Shown piece by piece: positions 17,575 through 26,685 of a DNA stretch of 64,000 nucleotides. Source of the stretch: CAYRDC01 sp964422925 (GTDB lineage Bacteria; Bacteroidota; Bacteroidia; Chitinophagales; S012-47); assembly GCA_964422925.1 (NCBI GenBank), contig CAYRDC010000002.1, positions 62,001 to 126,000 of the forward strand, given 5' to 3'. Position 1 is the stretch's first letter, and each line of letters opens with the position of its first letter. Below the pieces are notes generated by a model. It ran no database searches. It saw only the letters and a program-made list of their open reading frames with translations, and had not been told where the DNA came from. Position numbers and translations under genes: made by a program.

Positions 17575-18810
17575 ATGATGAAAAAAACTGGTTGGATGGT
17601 TTTGTTTATGGCAGCTACAGCAGCCTGGGCGCAGGTGACGGATACCGCTTCAATGGGGGCAGGTTACATGTACCAGACCTATTACAGTATGGCCAATGGA
17701 ACGGTACTTCAGCAAACACGCGATAGCTGGGATTTGCAGTTTGTTGCCAATATATTTTCTGCTTCGGTGCGGGTAAACAGTGCGGCCGGAGCGCAATTGT
17801 ATGAGCCCCTCAATTCAGATACTACCAATTGGAGCACCCTGGATACCAGCGGAATGCAGCCCGTGTATGACCGGGACACTTCCTGGGAAGAAAGCGCATT
17901 CAACGCGAATGCCACAGGCCATCCTGACTACGGGTGGGGTTATTACACAGGCTCCGGCAACCTCACCGGTAAAAAGATATTTGTCATTAAACTGGTTGAC
18001 GGTTCTTTCCGGAAAATCTGGATCCGCGGGTTGGCTTTTGGCGATACCTATACCATAGAAGTGGCCAACCTGGACGGCAGCAATGACACGACTTTTCAGG
18101 TTAAAAAAACGGATTACACCGGGAAAAGCTTTTTCTACTATGACCTCCGCGGCATGCAGGTGCTTGATCTCGATCCGCCTGCCGAAAACTGGGACTTGGT
18201 TTTCACCAAATATTCCGCACAGGTGGCTCCGGGCATGTATTATCCGGTGACTGGTGTTCTTTCCAATGCCGAAGTGGAAGTTGCCGAAGCCCGTGGTGTG
18301 GATATTAATGCTGTGGATTATACCATGTATCCGTTCCAGACGGATATATCGGCTATCGGGTACGACTGGAAATCGTTCAATATGAACAATTTCCAGTATG
18401 AAGTGGAAGATTCGCTGGTTTTCTGGGTACGTGGTCGGGACAGTGGTATATACCGGTTGGTGTTTACCGCGTTCGGTGGCAGCGCGGATGGGAATTTTGT
18501 GTTCACCAAACAATTCGTGGCGCAAACGGGCCTGGAAGATATCCAGACGCCTGTGGTTGCTACAGACCTGTACCCGAATCCGGCTCGCGGGCAGTTTACC
18601 CTGATGCTGGATTTGAATCAACCCATGGCAAATACCCGTGCCGGACTGTTGGATATGATAGGCCGGATTGTGAAAACCTGGCAAACCGGGAATTTGCCGT
18701 CCGGTTTGCAAAGCCTTCGCTTTTCGCTGCCGGATCTGGCCCCGGGAATGTATTTGCTGCAGTTTGGAAATGATGCCTTCACCATTAACAAGCGAATTAT
18801 TGTACGATAA
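17575..18810 (+). CDS. HmuY-like haem-binding protein with T9SS sorting domain
   Basis: A 411-residue secreted protein: signal peptide (MMKKTGWMVLFMAATAAWAQ), a HmuY-like body, and a C-terminal T9SS type A sorting domain (about the last 80 residues, from 'TDLYPNPARGQFTL' to 'TINKRIIVR'). The body shares 'DSWDLQFVANIF', 'SFFYYDLRG' and 'PAENWDLVFTKYSAQ' patterns with the HmuY-like lipoprotein at 21069-22070, so the two are paralogues. HmuY proteins capture haem and hand it to a TonB receptor. The T9SS tail suggests this copy is exported to the cell surface or outside. First gene of a three-gene operon. Confidence 0.8.
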   Translation: MMKKTGWMVLFMAATAAWAQVTDTASMGAGYMYQTYYSMANGTVLQQTRDSWDLQFVANIFSASVRVNSAAGAQLYEPLNSDTTNWSTLDTSGMQPVYDRDTSWEESAFNANATGHPDYGWGYYTGSGNLTGKKIFVIKLVDGSFRKIWIRGLAFGDTYTIEVANLDGSNDTTFQVKKTDYTGKSFFYYDLRGMQVLDLDPPAENWDLVFTKYSAQVAPGMYYPVTGVLSNAEVEVAEARGVDINAVDYTMYPFQTDISAIGYDWKSFNMNNFQYEVEDSLVFWVRGRDSGIYRLVFTAFGGSADGNFVFTKQFVAQTGLEDIQTPVVATDLYPNPARGQFTLMLDLNQPMANTRAGLLDMIGRIVKTWQTGNLPSGLQSLRFSLPDLAPGMYLLQFGNDAFTINKRIIVR

Positions 18811-18834
18811 TGAGGATACTGAAATAATACTCTC

Positions 18835-21072
18835 ATGCGCAGGGTGAGGAAATTTTCCCAGGCTGGTTTAGCGTTAGTTCTTCTTTTTTCATGGCGGTTA
18901 ACTATAGCGCAAAGCAAGGTAACGGTGCTTTCGGCCGGGGATGGTTATCCCTTGGCCTGGGCGCATGTTACTTTCACCAGCCTGGGTTCTTTACCCAGTC
19001 CTGAAGAGCAAACGGTTCTGACAGATGTCAATGGAGAGGCCGTTTCGCCTTTCCCCGGGCGGACGGCCATTTTTATTTCCTATGTTGGTTTTCAGCCTGT
19101 TTACGATACCCTGGATCCGGGAGAATTCCTGACCGTCCGGTTGAAAGAAGATGCCATTGCCATCGGGGATGTGGTGGTTACGGCTCAATATTCCGAGGCC
19201 AGCCCGGATAAAGCGGTTCACCGGGTACAGATCATCAACAGCCGGCAGATCAAGTTGCACGCGGCTACCGATCTGCGCGACCTCCTGCAATATGAAACCA
19301 ATCTCCGACTGTCGCAGGATAATATCCTGGGAACCGGGTTAAGCCTGCAGGGATTGTCGGGACAGAATGTAAAAATCCTGATAGACGGTGTGCCGGTTAT
19401 CGGCCGGCTGAATGGTAACATCGACATCAGCCAGATCAACCTGAACAATATCGAACGCGTTGAAATTATCGAAGGTCCGCTCAGCGTAAATTACGGCACC
19501 AATGCCCTGGCCGGCACCATAAACCTGATCACCAAAAAAGAACAGGATTCAAAATATACGCTGGAGGCCAATGCCTATTATGAATCAGTGGGCAGGTACA
19601 ATGTGGATGGAAGCGCGGGTATCCGCCTGGGCCGTTCCCGCCTGGTGCTTTCGGGCGGGCGGAATTTTTTTGACGGGTATGCCATTATAGACACTTCGCG
19701 CCATAAAGACTGGAAACCCAAAACCCAGTATTTCGGTACCGCGGATTTTGCTTTCACATCCGGACGGATGAACGGGAGCATTTCCACTTCTTATTTCTGG
19801 GAGAAGATCACGAACCGCGGGTTCAGGCGGAAGCCTTATTACGAAACGGCTTTTGACGACTATTACTACACCCAGCGCCTCGACAACCGGGCCGATCTGA
19901 ACTGGCAGCTGGACGAAGACCATCACATCCATATGCTGGGTGCTTACAACCGGTACTACCGCGTCAAAAACACCTATTTTAAAAACCTTGTCACCCTTGA
20001 ACAAATGTTGACCACCAATTCGGGCGATCAGGACACCAGCCTGTTCGACCTTATAAACATCCGGGCGTCTTATGTAGCGGCCGACAAAGGTTCCCGGCTG
20101 CAGTATGAACTGGGTCTTGACCTGAACCGGGAGAGTGCCACGGGGCAACGCATCGAAGGCTGGAAACAATTCATCGGGGATTACGCGGTTTTTACCACGG
20201 CAGAATACCGGCCCCTGGAATCACTGACCATCCGTCCGGGCCTGCGGTATGCCTGGAATACGGCTTACCCGGCTCCCCTGGTTCCTTCCGTAAATATCAA
20301 GTTTGACGTAAACCCCCGGCTGGCCCTGCGGGTTTCCTGGGCGCGCGGGTTCCGGGCTCCTTCCCTCAAGGAGCTGAACTTCCTGTTTGTGGACATTAAC
20401 CACAACATTCACGGGAATCCCAACCTGCTGGCTGAAAAATCCAATAACTATTCCCTGGCGCTCAATTACAATAAAGCCATTGGGCTTCGCTTTATCCGCG
20501 CGGAGGTGTCGGCCTTTTACAACAGCATTTACAACATGATCACCCTGGCTGTTGTTTCAGGCGATTTATACAGCTATGTGAATATCGGCACTTACCGGAC
20601 GGTGGGAGGCGAAGCCCGTTTTTCAGTCAATACCCAAAACCTGAATGCCCGGCTGGGAGCCGCGCTTACCGGGCATTACAATGATGTGGCAGCTTTGCCG
20701 GAAGTACCGAAAATCAGCGCCACACCTGAATTTACAATGAACCTGGTCTGGAAATGGCCGCGCACCGGCCTCAATACGGCCTTGTTTTACAAGTACACCG
20801 GCCGGGCGCCCAGCTTTTTTGTGGATGAAAATGAAACGCTGCGGGAAAATTTCATTGCCGCCTACCATAGCGCGGACCTGACGGTAAGCCGGGATTTCTG
20901 GAAAGGGCGTATCACCCTGTCGGCCGGGGGCAAAAACCTTTTTGATGTAAAGAATGTACAGGCATCCGTCACCGGAGGCGGGGCGCACAGTGGAAGCAAC
21001 TCTACCGTACCCGTGGGCTGGGGCAGAAGCTGGTTTTTCAAATTATCCGTAAAACCGGAGACTGGCTTATGA
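18835..21072 (+). CDS. TonB-dependent outer-membrane receptor (HmuR-like)
   Basis: A 745-residue receptor. A signal peptide ends near 'LTIAQ' (residue 26), followed by a carboxypeptidase-regulatory-like domain (about 30-105, 'GEAVSPFPGRTAIFISYVGF'), a plug domain (about 120-235, 'VKILIDGVPVIGRLNGNI', 'IERVEIIEGPLSVNYGTNA') and a 22-strand barrel to the end. Placed between two HmuY-like genes, it most likely imports haem or another iron compound using TonB energy. It begins 24 bases after the first gene and overlaps the third by 4 bases. Confidence 0.9.
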   Translation: MRRVRKFSQAGLALVLLFSWRLTIAQSKVTVLSAGDGYPLAWAHVTFTSLGSLPSPEEQTVLTDVNGEAVSPFPGRTAIFISYVGFQPVYDTLDPGEFLTVRLKEDAIAIGDVVVTAQYSEASPDKAVHRVQIINSRQIKLHAATDLRDLLQYETNLRLSQDNILGTGLSLQGLSGQNVKILIDGVPVIGRLNGNIDISQINLNNIERVEIIEGPLSVNYGTNALAGTINLITKKEQDSKYTLEANAYYESVGRYNVDGSAGIRLGRSRLVLSGGRNFFDGYAIIDTSRHKDWKPKTQYFGTADFAFTSGRMNGSISTSYFWEKITNRGFRRKPYYETAFDDYYYTQRLDNRADLNWQLDEDHHIHMLGAYNRYYRVKNTYFKNLVTLEQMLTTNSGDQDTSLFDLINIRASYVAADKGSRLQYELGLDLNRESATGQRIEGWKQFIGDYAVFTTAEYRPLESLTIRPGLRYAWNTAYPAPLVPSVNIKFDVNPRLALRVSWARGFRAPSLKELNFLFVDINHNIHGNPNLLAEKSNNYSLALNYNKAIGLRFIRAEVSAFYNSIYNMITLAVVSGDLYSYVNIGTYRTVGGEARFSVNTQNLNARLGAALTGHYNDVAALPEVPKISATPEFTMNLVWKWPRTGLNTALFYKYTGRAPSFFVDENETLRENFIAAYHSADLTVSRDFWKGRITLSAGGKNLFDVKNVQASVTGGGAHSGSNSTVPVGWGRSWFFKLSVKPETGL

Positions 21073-22070
21073 AAAAGACATGGTACGTGCTTGTTTTGGC
21101 GGCCCTTGCCTGGTTGCCGGCCTGCGAAAAACCTGAATTGCCCATCCCTCCCCATAAGCGGGGAGACGTAAAGGTAGGCAACGTAGTCATGGACCCGGAT
21201 TACAAATACCAGGTCTATTTTGACCTGGGAACGGGTTCGGTAGCGGGGCAGAACCTGAAAATGGACTGGGACCTTGGATTTGAGACCTCGCCCGGGCATC
21301 ATAGCATCATTCTGAATTCCTCCAAGGCTATGTTTGCGACAAATGCCGGACCGGTGGATTTTTACACCCTGATAGACACCACGGGCATGCATTTCCGCTG
21401 GGACGCGCAAAACGGAGACCTGGATGCGACCGCCCTGAACGGCTGGGCCGACTTTTCAGGCCCTGATCCTGTGTACAGCAACAATGTTTACATCATAGAC
21501 CGCGGCAAAAAGCTCAACGGGCAGCCGGTTGGGCTGGTGAAGGTCCGGTTTGAAAAGTTCGAAGGCAATGCCTATACCTTCCGCTTTGCCAATATGGACA
21601 ACAGCGCGGAGCAGGTGGTCAGGGTGCCGGTGGATACGAATTATAATTTCACCTTTTTCAGTTTCAAAAACGGTGGTAAAATCGTGGAAGCGGAGCCGCC
21701 CAAACGTGACTGGGACCTTGCCTTTACGCAATACCTGAAGATTTTCAATGTAAGCGGTGACACGATTCCCTACCTGGTAACCGGTGTGCTGCTCAACCAT
21801 TACCTCACCCTGGGCGTGCGCGATTCCCTGGTTCCCTTCGAGCAGATTCGCTATGAGGATGTGTCGGATTTTACATTTGTGCCGGACCGCAATATTATCG
21901 GTTACAACTGGAAACGCTATTCCTTCGATACCAACCAGTATGAAGTGGTGCCGGATCTCGTGTTCCTAGTAAAGGATGCCGATGGGTTTTATTACAAGCT
22001 GCGTTTCATTGATTTTTACGATCCGCAGGGCAATAAGGGAAACCCGCAGTTTGAGTATCAGCGGCTTTAA
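21069..22070 (+). CDS. HmuY family lipoprotein
   Basis: A 333-residue lipoprotein (signal MKKTWYVLVLAALAWLPAC, lipobox LPAC). The body contains the HmuY pattern 'DLGTGSVAGQNLKMDWDLGF', 'NYNFTFFSFKNGGKIVEAEP' and 'KRDWDLAFTQYLKIF'. HmuY lipoproteins bind haem at the outer membrane and deliver it to the partner receptor. The ATG overlaps the receptor's TGA by 4 bases, so translation is coupled. The haem ligands cannot be assigned by eye. It is a paralogue of the first gene, which has a T9SS tail in place of the lipid anchor. Confidence 0.82.
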   Translation: MKKTWYVLVLAALAWLPACEKPELPIPPHKRGDVKVGNVVMDPDYKYQVYFDLGTGSVAGQNLKMDWDLGFETSPGHHSIILNSSKAMFATNAGPVDFYTLIDTTGMHFRWDAQNGDLDATALNGWADFSGPDPVYSNNVYIIDRGKKLNGQPVGLVKVRFEKFEGNAYTFRFANMDNSAEQVVRVPVDTNYNFTFFSFKNGGKIVEAEPPKRDWDLAFTQYLKIFNVSGDTIPYLVTGVLLNHYLTLGVRDSLVPFEQIRYEDVSDFTFVPDRNIIGYNWKRYSFDTNQYEVVPDLVFLVKDADGFYYKLRFIDFYDPQGNKGNPQFEYQRL

Positions 22071-23026
22071 TCCGGGGTCATTTTCCTGAATACAATATTG
22101 TCAGATTCCAGGCCGCTTTGGGCAAGATGTTGTTCAATATTTTGCAGGGGGCTGAGGCTTCCATCCTTGCGAATAGCATAAGACCGGTAGCCTGATTCCT
22201 GCAGCATGGCGCTTGCCTTGCGGTGGGCCGTGTTATGCCGGGAAGCCTGCAGGTACTCCATAATCACGACCGGGTTGCCGGTGGCCAGGAATTGCTTTCC
22301 GCCCCGGATTACCTTGTCTTCCGCCCCTTCCACGTCTATTTTCACAATGCGGGGAAGGAATTTTAAAAACCGGAAGGTTTCGTCAAGGGTATAGCCCTCC
22401 ACCTTCGTCTGTTTGGGTTTCCAGCGATTAAACCAGGGCTGTTCCCTGAACTGGGTTACATCGAAAGTATTGTACTCTGAATAGCGTACCGGGAATTCGT
22501 AAAAGGTGACCGGACCATTGGTATCGGTAACTGCCTGGTGCAGGGCCCCGATATTGGGAAAACTTGTGGTGTTTAGCTGAAGGAGGCGATAGTTCCGCAG
22601 GGAGGCTTCTATGGCCAGCACCATACCTTCCGGGCCGGTGAGCCGGGAGGCCAGTTGCGCGAAAAAGCCGAAGTGTGTGCCTATGTCCGCAATGCAATCC
22701 CCGGGGCGGATCTCCTGAATCAGGAAACGTGTCAGCCGCAGTTCTGAATCGTGGGTTTTGCAACCGGTCAGGTAAATATCAGTGCCGGCGGGCAGCTCGA
22801 GGTGCAGGTAACTCCCGAAAAAGGATTTCGCTCTGACAGAAAGTCCCCGTCCGGTGAGTGGAAACCAGGCGTGATTGACGGATTGAGCCCAGGCGTATCT
22901 CAGCGGCTTATGCCAAAACCGCTTCCAACGGCTGCCCCTTGCCAATCGTTCTGCTTTTTCCAGTTTTTCGAGCATTCTGTCCCGCATCGTCCCGAAAATA
23001 GAAAAGGTTTGCCAGTTGTTCGACAT
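22067..23026 (-). CDS. FkbM family methyltransferase
   Basis: A 319-residue SAM-dependent methyltransferase. The SAM-binding strand is 'CIADIGTHFGFFAQLASR' with the acidic residue of motif II in 'VLAIEASLRNYRLL', and the FkbM signature 'IVKIDVEGAEDKVIRGG' is present near residue 240. FkbM enzymes O-methylate sugars or polyketides, often in surface glycan loci; here no other glycan gene is adjacent, so the target is unknown. Its 3' end overlaps the convergent HmuY gene by 4 bases. Confidence 0.88.
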   Translation of the reverse strand: MSNNWQTFSIFGTMRDRMLEKLEKAERLARGSRWKRFWHKPLRYAWAQSVNHAWFPLTGRGLSVRAKSFFGSYLHLELPAGTDIYLTGCKTHDSELRLTRFLIQEIRPGDCIADIGTHFGFFAQLASRLTGPEGMVLAIEASLRNYRLLQLNTTSFPNIGALHQAVTDTNGPVTFYEFPVRYSEYNTFDVTQFREQPWFNRWKPKQTKVEGYTLDETFRFLKFLPRIVKIDVEGAEDKVIRGGKQFLATGNPVVIMEYLQASRHNTAHRKASAMLQESGYRSYAIRKDGSLSPLQNIEQHLAQSGLESDNIVFRKMTPD

Positions 23027-23064
23027 TTCCCGTCCCGCGTTTACTCACTCAGCGGGAGATTGGA

Positions 23065-23072
23065 TACCTTTG
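23065..23072 (+). promoter_or_regulatory. -7 element for a small membrane protein
   Basis: TACCTTTG, exact consensus, 22 bases before the ATG at 23095. It supports the reality of the very small gene that follows. Confidence 0.5.
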
Positions 23073-23094
23073 TTTTTGGAACAAACAGCCCATT

Positions 23095-23214
23095 ATGCGG
23101 AATAAAAAAATGTTCCTGGCCGTGCTCATCAGCGCAATAATGGCCTTCCTGGCGGGTTTGCTGCTGGGCAGGCGTAAGTCCGGCCGCGGTACCCGTTCTG
23201 AAACCGATGACTGA
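23095..23214 (+). CDS. 39-residue single-pass membrane protein
   Basis: A short reading frame with a hydrophobic segment at about residues 6-24 (MFLAVLISAIMAFLAGLLLG) flanked by basic residues and an acidic end, as in YtxH-like small membrane proteins. The start has a promoter-like element 22 bases upstream and the frame lies in an otherwise empty gap between FkbM and the bacilliredoxin gene. No function can be inferred. Confidence 0.55.
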   Translation: MRNKKMFLAVLISAIMAFLAGLLLGRRKSGRGTRSETDD

Positions 23215-23220
23215 GCGGGC

Positions 23221-23631
23221 TCAGCAATAGGTATCGTACACGTGAGCCAGGTGCTGGGCAATGATTTCCGGTGGCCGGCCTTCGATCTGGTGGCGCTCCA
23301 CGAAATGCACCAGTTTACCGTCTTTGAACAACGCAATGCTGGGTGAAGAAGGCGGATACGGCAGGGTGTATTCCCGGGCCCGGGCTGTGGCTTCCACGTC
23401 AAATCCGGCAAATACCGTAGCCAACCGGTTTGGTTTTTTTTCATTTTGTAACGATATGCGAATACCGGGGCGGGCACTGCCGGCTGCGCAACCGCATACC
23501 GAATTGATCACCAAAAGCAGGGTGCCATCCTGAGTTATGGCTGAATCCACTGCTTCCGGGGTAGTCAGGTCTTCAAATCCTATAGCGGTCAGTTCTTCTT
23601 TCATGGGCATTACCATCTGGGGAGGATACAT
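23221..23631 (-). CDS. BrxA/BrxB family bacilliredoxin
   Basis: A 136-residue thioredoxin-fold protein of the YphP/YqiW (DUF1094) family. The active site is a CGC motif (Cys46 and Cys48, 'NSVCGCAAGSARPG'). In Firmicutes these reduce bacillithiol-mixed disulfides; members in Bacteroidota are common and may serve similar de-thiolation. The ATG at 23631 (MYPPQMVMPM) matches the family start; an upstream in-frame start at 23682 would add 17 unrelated residues. Confidence 0.9.
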   Translation of the reverse strand: MYPPQMVMPMKEELTAIGFEDLTTPEAVDSAITQDGTLLLVINSVCGCAAGSARPGIRISLQNEKKPNRLATVFAGFDVEATARAREYTLPYPPSSPSIALFKDGKLVHFVERHQIEGRPPEIIAQHLAHVYDTYC

Positions 23632-23743
23632 AGGTTCTAAGATTTTTCTGATTAGATAATAGGTTCTAAAGGCTAACAACATTATCCCCGGATATGTTTC
23701 CTGTCTTTCACGGGCTTGTAAACTTTTTCCGGGGGGAAAAGGT

Positions 23744-23751
23744 TATTTTTG
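23744..23751 (+). promoter_or_regulatory. -7 element for ahcY
   Basis: TATTTTTG, exact consensus, 19 bases before the ahcY ATG. Confidence 0.5.
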
Positions 23752-23770
23752 CAGCAAAATTATTATTTCA

Positions 23771-25078
23771 ATGATTGACACGAAACTGAAATTTAAAGTA
23801 AAGGACATAACCCTGGCAGACTGGGGAAGAAAGGAAATCCGGTTGGCAGAAGCTGAAATGCCGGGGTTGATGTCGCTCCGGGAAAAATACCGGGACGAAA
23901 AGCCCCTGAAAGGCGCCCGCATAGCCGGCTGTCTGCACATGACCGTGCAAACCGCGGTACTGATTGAAACCCTCGTAGAACTGGGCGCGGAAGTGCAATG
24001 GTCGTCCTGCAATATCTTTAGCACCCAGGATCACGCGGCCGCGGCCATTGCCAAGGCCGGCATACCTGTGTATGCCTGGAAAGGGGAAACGGAAGAAGAA
24101 TTTAACTGGTGCATTGAACAAACCCTGTTTTTCGGGGATACCTCCCGCCCGCTGAACATAATACTGGATGACGGAGGAGACCTTACCGCCATGGTGCTTG
24201 AAAAATACCCTGAACTTATTCCGGGTATCCGCGGCATCAGCGAAGAAACCACCACCGGAGTGCACCGGCTCTATGAACTGGAAAAGAAAGGAAAACTCCC
24301 CCTGCCGGCTATCAATGTCAACGATTCTGTAACCAAATCCAAATTTGACAATAAATACGGCTGCCGCGAATCGCTGGTGGACGGCATCCGCAGGGCTACC
24401 GACATCATGATGGCCGGGAAAGTGGCCGTGGTGGCCGGCTATGGCGATGTGGGTAAAGGCTCCGCCCAGTCGCTTCGGGGGGCCGGTGCCCGGGTTATCG
24501 TCACCGAAATCGACCCCATCTGTGCCCTGCAGGCCGCCATGGACGGCTTCGAAGTGAAAAGGATGGATGATGCCGTGAAGGAAGCCGACATCATTGTAAC
24601 AGCCACTGGCAACTGCGATGTGGTGGTCGGACGGCACTTCAAGGCCATGAAGGACAAAGCCATTGTGTGCAATATCGGCCACTTCGACAACGAAATCGAC
24701 ATGGCCTGGCTGAACGGGAATTATGGCCATACCAAAGTGAACATTAAACCCCAGGTCGACCTGTACCATGTGGATGACCATGACGTGATCGTGCTGGCCG
24801 AAGGCCGTCTGGTGAACCTGGGCTGTGCCACGGGGCATCCCTCCTTTGTGATGTCGAACTCCTTTACCAACCAGGTGCTTGCCCAGATAGAACTGTGGCA
24901 GCACAGCGATCGTTACGAGAATAAGGTGTATACCCTTCCCAAACACCTCGATGAGATGGTGGCACGCCTACACCTCGAAAAAATCGGTGTGGAACTGGAA
25001 GAGCTCACCGACAGACAGGCAGAATATATTAACGTGCCGAAAACCGGGCCGTACAAACCCGACTGGTACCGGTACTAA
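23771..25078 (+). CDS. ahcY: adenosylhomocysteinase
   Basis: A 435-residue S-adenosylhomocysteine hydrolase, removing the product inhibitor of methyltransferases. Visible are the substrate stretch 'WSSCNIFSTQDHAAAAIA', 'INVNDSVTKSKFDNKYGCR', the NAD-binding 'VVAGYGDVGKGSAQSLRG' with 'VTEIDPICALQAA', and the terminal 'PDWYRY' typical of the family. All catalytic residues appear present. It is monocistronic, with its own promoter element and a strong terminator. Confidence 0.98.
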   Translation: MIDTKLKFKVKDITLADWGRKEIRLAEAEMPGLMSLREKYRDEKPLKGARIAGCLHMTVQTAVLIETLVELGAEVQWSSCNIFSTQDHAAAAIAKAGIPVYAWKGETEEEFNWCIEQTLFFGDTSRPLNIILDDGGDLTAMVLEKYPELIPGIRGISEETTTGVHRLYELEKKGKLPLPAINVNDSVTKSKFDNKYGCRESLVDGIRRATDIMMAGKVAVVAGYGDVGKGSAQSLRGAGARVIVTEIDPICALQAAMDGFEVKRMDDAVKEADIIVTATGNCDVVVGRHFKAMKDKAIVCNIGHFDNEIDMAWLNGNYGHTKVNIKPQVDLYHVDDHDVIVLAEGRLVNLGCATGHPSFVMSNSFTNQVLAQIELWQHSDRYENKVYTLPKHLDEMVARLHLEKIGVELEELTDRQAEYINVPKTGPYKPDWYRY

Positions 25079-25097
25079 ACCCGGAAATAATATAGAA

Positions 25098-25128
25098 GAA
25101 GGGCAGCGCAGGCTGCCCTTCTTTTTTT
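25098..25128 (+). terminator. terminator after ahcY
   Basis: A perfect 10-bp stem (GAAGGGCAGC / GCTGCCCTTC) with a 4-base loop, followed by seven Ts, 19 bases after the ahcY stop. Confidence 0.92.
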
Positions 25129-25189
25129 CTTGGGGATTCTTCCGGCAATCAATTGCAGCCGGATGAACCATGAATGATATGCAAAATTG

Positions 25190-25197
25190 TAAATTCG
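25190..25197 (+). promoter_or_regulatory. -7-like element for pdxJ
   Basis: TAAATTCG, one mismatch to TAnnTTTG, 5 bases before the ATG at 25203. It decides the start: the longer frame from 25170 would begin upstream of the transcript. Confidence 0.45.
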
Positions 25198-25202
25198 CTG
25201 GC

Positions 25203-25919
25203 ATGACCCGCTTATCGGTAAACATCAACAAAGTGGCCCTGATCAGGAATGCCCGGGGCGGCAACGTTCCTGATTTGCTGCAGATAGCCAGGGATTGTGA
25301 ACGGTTCGGAGCCGATGGCATTACGGTGCATCCCCGGCCGGACGAGCGCCATATCCGTTACCGTGACTGCCATGAACTGAAACCGCTCATCACCACCGAA
25401 TTCAACATCGAAGGCTACCCTTCGGAACAATGGCTCAGGCTGGTGAAAGACGTACACCCAGACCAGGCCACCCTGGTGCCCGACCCGCCCGGGGTGCTCA
25501 CCTCCAACACGGGGTGGGATACCAAAACCCACCGGTCATTCCTGCAGGATGTGATTGGCCCGCTCAGGGAACTGGGCATCCGGGTTTCGGTCTTCATCAA
25601 TTCCGACCCGGACATGATTGCCGCGGCTCCGGCCACCGGCACAGACCGCATTGAACTGTACACCGGCCCCTATGCGGAACATTACGCACAGGACCGCGAA
25701 AAAGCTATCGCGCCTTACGTGGAAGCGGCTGAACTAGCGTGCTCCCTGGGCCTGGGCATCAATGCCGGGCATGACCTGAACCTCGACAACCTGCGGTATT
25801 TCTCCGAGTGCATTCCCTACCTGGATGAAGTGTCTATCGGCCATGCCCTGATTTCCGACAGTCTCTATTACGGGCTGGAAAACACTATTCAGATGTATAA
25901 AATGAGATTGCTGCAGTGA
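25203..25919 (+). CDS. pdxJ: pyridoxine 5'-phosphate synthase
   Basis: A 238-residue TIM-barrel enzyme joining 3-amino-2-oxopropyl phosphate and deoxyxylulose phosphate to pyridoxine phosphate. Family motifs: 'LSVNINKVALIRNARGG', 'GITVHPRPDERHIR', 'FNIEGYPSEQW', 'RIELYTGPYAEHY' and 'LGINAGHDLNLDNL'. The start at 25203 fits both homologues and the promoter element. plsC begins two bases after its stop region and is likely co-transcribed. Confidence 0.96.
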   Translation: MTRLSVNINKVALIRNARGGNVPDLLQIARDCERFGADGITVHPRPDERHIRYRDCHELKPLITTEFNIEGYPSEQWLRLVKDVHPDQATLVPDPPGVLTSNTGWDTKTHRSFLQDVIGPLRELGIRVSVFINSDPDMIAAAPATGTDRIELYTGPYAEHYAQDREKAIAPYVEAAELACSLGLGINAGHDLNLDNLRYFSECIPYLDEVSIGHALISDSLYYGLENTIQMYKMRLLQ

Positions 25920-25920
25920 T

Positions 25921-26685
25921 ATGAAAAAGTTGTTGCATTTCGCGGGAGCCATCTGGGCCGTATACACCCTGCTAATGTTGGCCCTGACCGGTTTGATTGC
26001 TATGGTTTTTTTCGTTCCCCTTTACTACCTGACCGGGCGGAAAGGATGGTATCTCGGGCACCAGGTAACCCGCATCTGGTCCTGGGTTTTCCTGTATATA
26101 TCCGGCCTGCCTTTATGGGTGTGCGGACGGAGATGGATCACCCGGGGAAAGCCAGCGGTTTATATCTGCAACCACGTAGGCTTGATAGACGTGCCGGCCG
26201 CGGCTGCCGCCTTGAAAGGCCCGTTTCATATTCTTTCCAAGGAAGAGGTTCGCAAAATGCCTATTATCGGGTATATGCTCCCAAGGCTGCATTATGCCGT
26301 AAAGCGTTCGGATAAGCAAAGCCGGGATACCAGTTATAACTGGCTGCGGAAAGCTATCCGTAAAGGACGTTCCGTGCTGTTGTTCCCGGAAGGAACCCGC
26401 AACGCAGGGCCCGCGCTGACCCGCGATTTTTATGACGGGGCTTTCCGGCTGGCTATCATGGAACAGGTGCCCCTCACCGTCATGGTTTTGCTCGACTCTT
26501 TCAAACGGATGAACAAACACCACCCGTTTTCCATATTGCCCGGTATGCTGCGCTGTCGCATTTTCCCGCCCATTGATACCCGGGGGATGACAGAAAAAGA
26601 CCTGCCCGCGCTCAAGGAAAAAGCCCGCAGGATGATGGAATCAGCCCTGGAGAAAGTGTATGGTGCGCGGCTTCCGCTGCCCTGA
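25921..26685 (+). CDS. plsC: 1-acyl-sn-glycerol-3-phosphate acyltransferase
   Basis: A 254-residue membrane acyltransferase that makes phosphatidic acid. One or two N-terminal hydrophobic helices (residues 8-38 and 55-70) precede the catalytic block I 'CNHVGLIDVPA' (an H-x4-D motif), and block III 'LLFPEGTRN'. It acts on the cytoplasmic face of the inner membrane. It follows pdxJ almost without a gap and its stop abuts that of gcvP on the other strand. Confidence 0.92.
   Translation: MKKLLHFAGAIWAVYTLLMLALTGLIAMVFFVPLYYLTGRKGWYLGHQVTRIWSWVFLYISGLPLWVCGRRWITRGKPAVYICNHVGLIDVPAAAAALKGPFHILSKEEVRKMPIIGYMLPRLHYAVKRSDKQSRDTSYNWLRKAIRKGRSVLLFPEGTRNAGPALTRDFYDGAFRLAIMEQVPLTVMVLLDSFKRMNKHHPFSILPGMLRCRIFPPIDTRGMTEKDLPALKEKARRMMESALEKVYGARLPLP

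Noticed and set aside
23768..24946. Minus-strand open frame of 392 codons rich in His and Gly
   Set aside because: Antisense shadow of ahcY.
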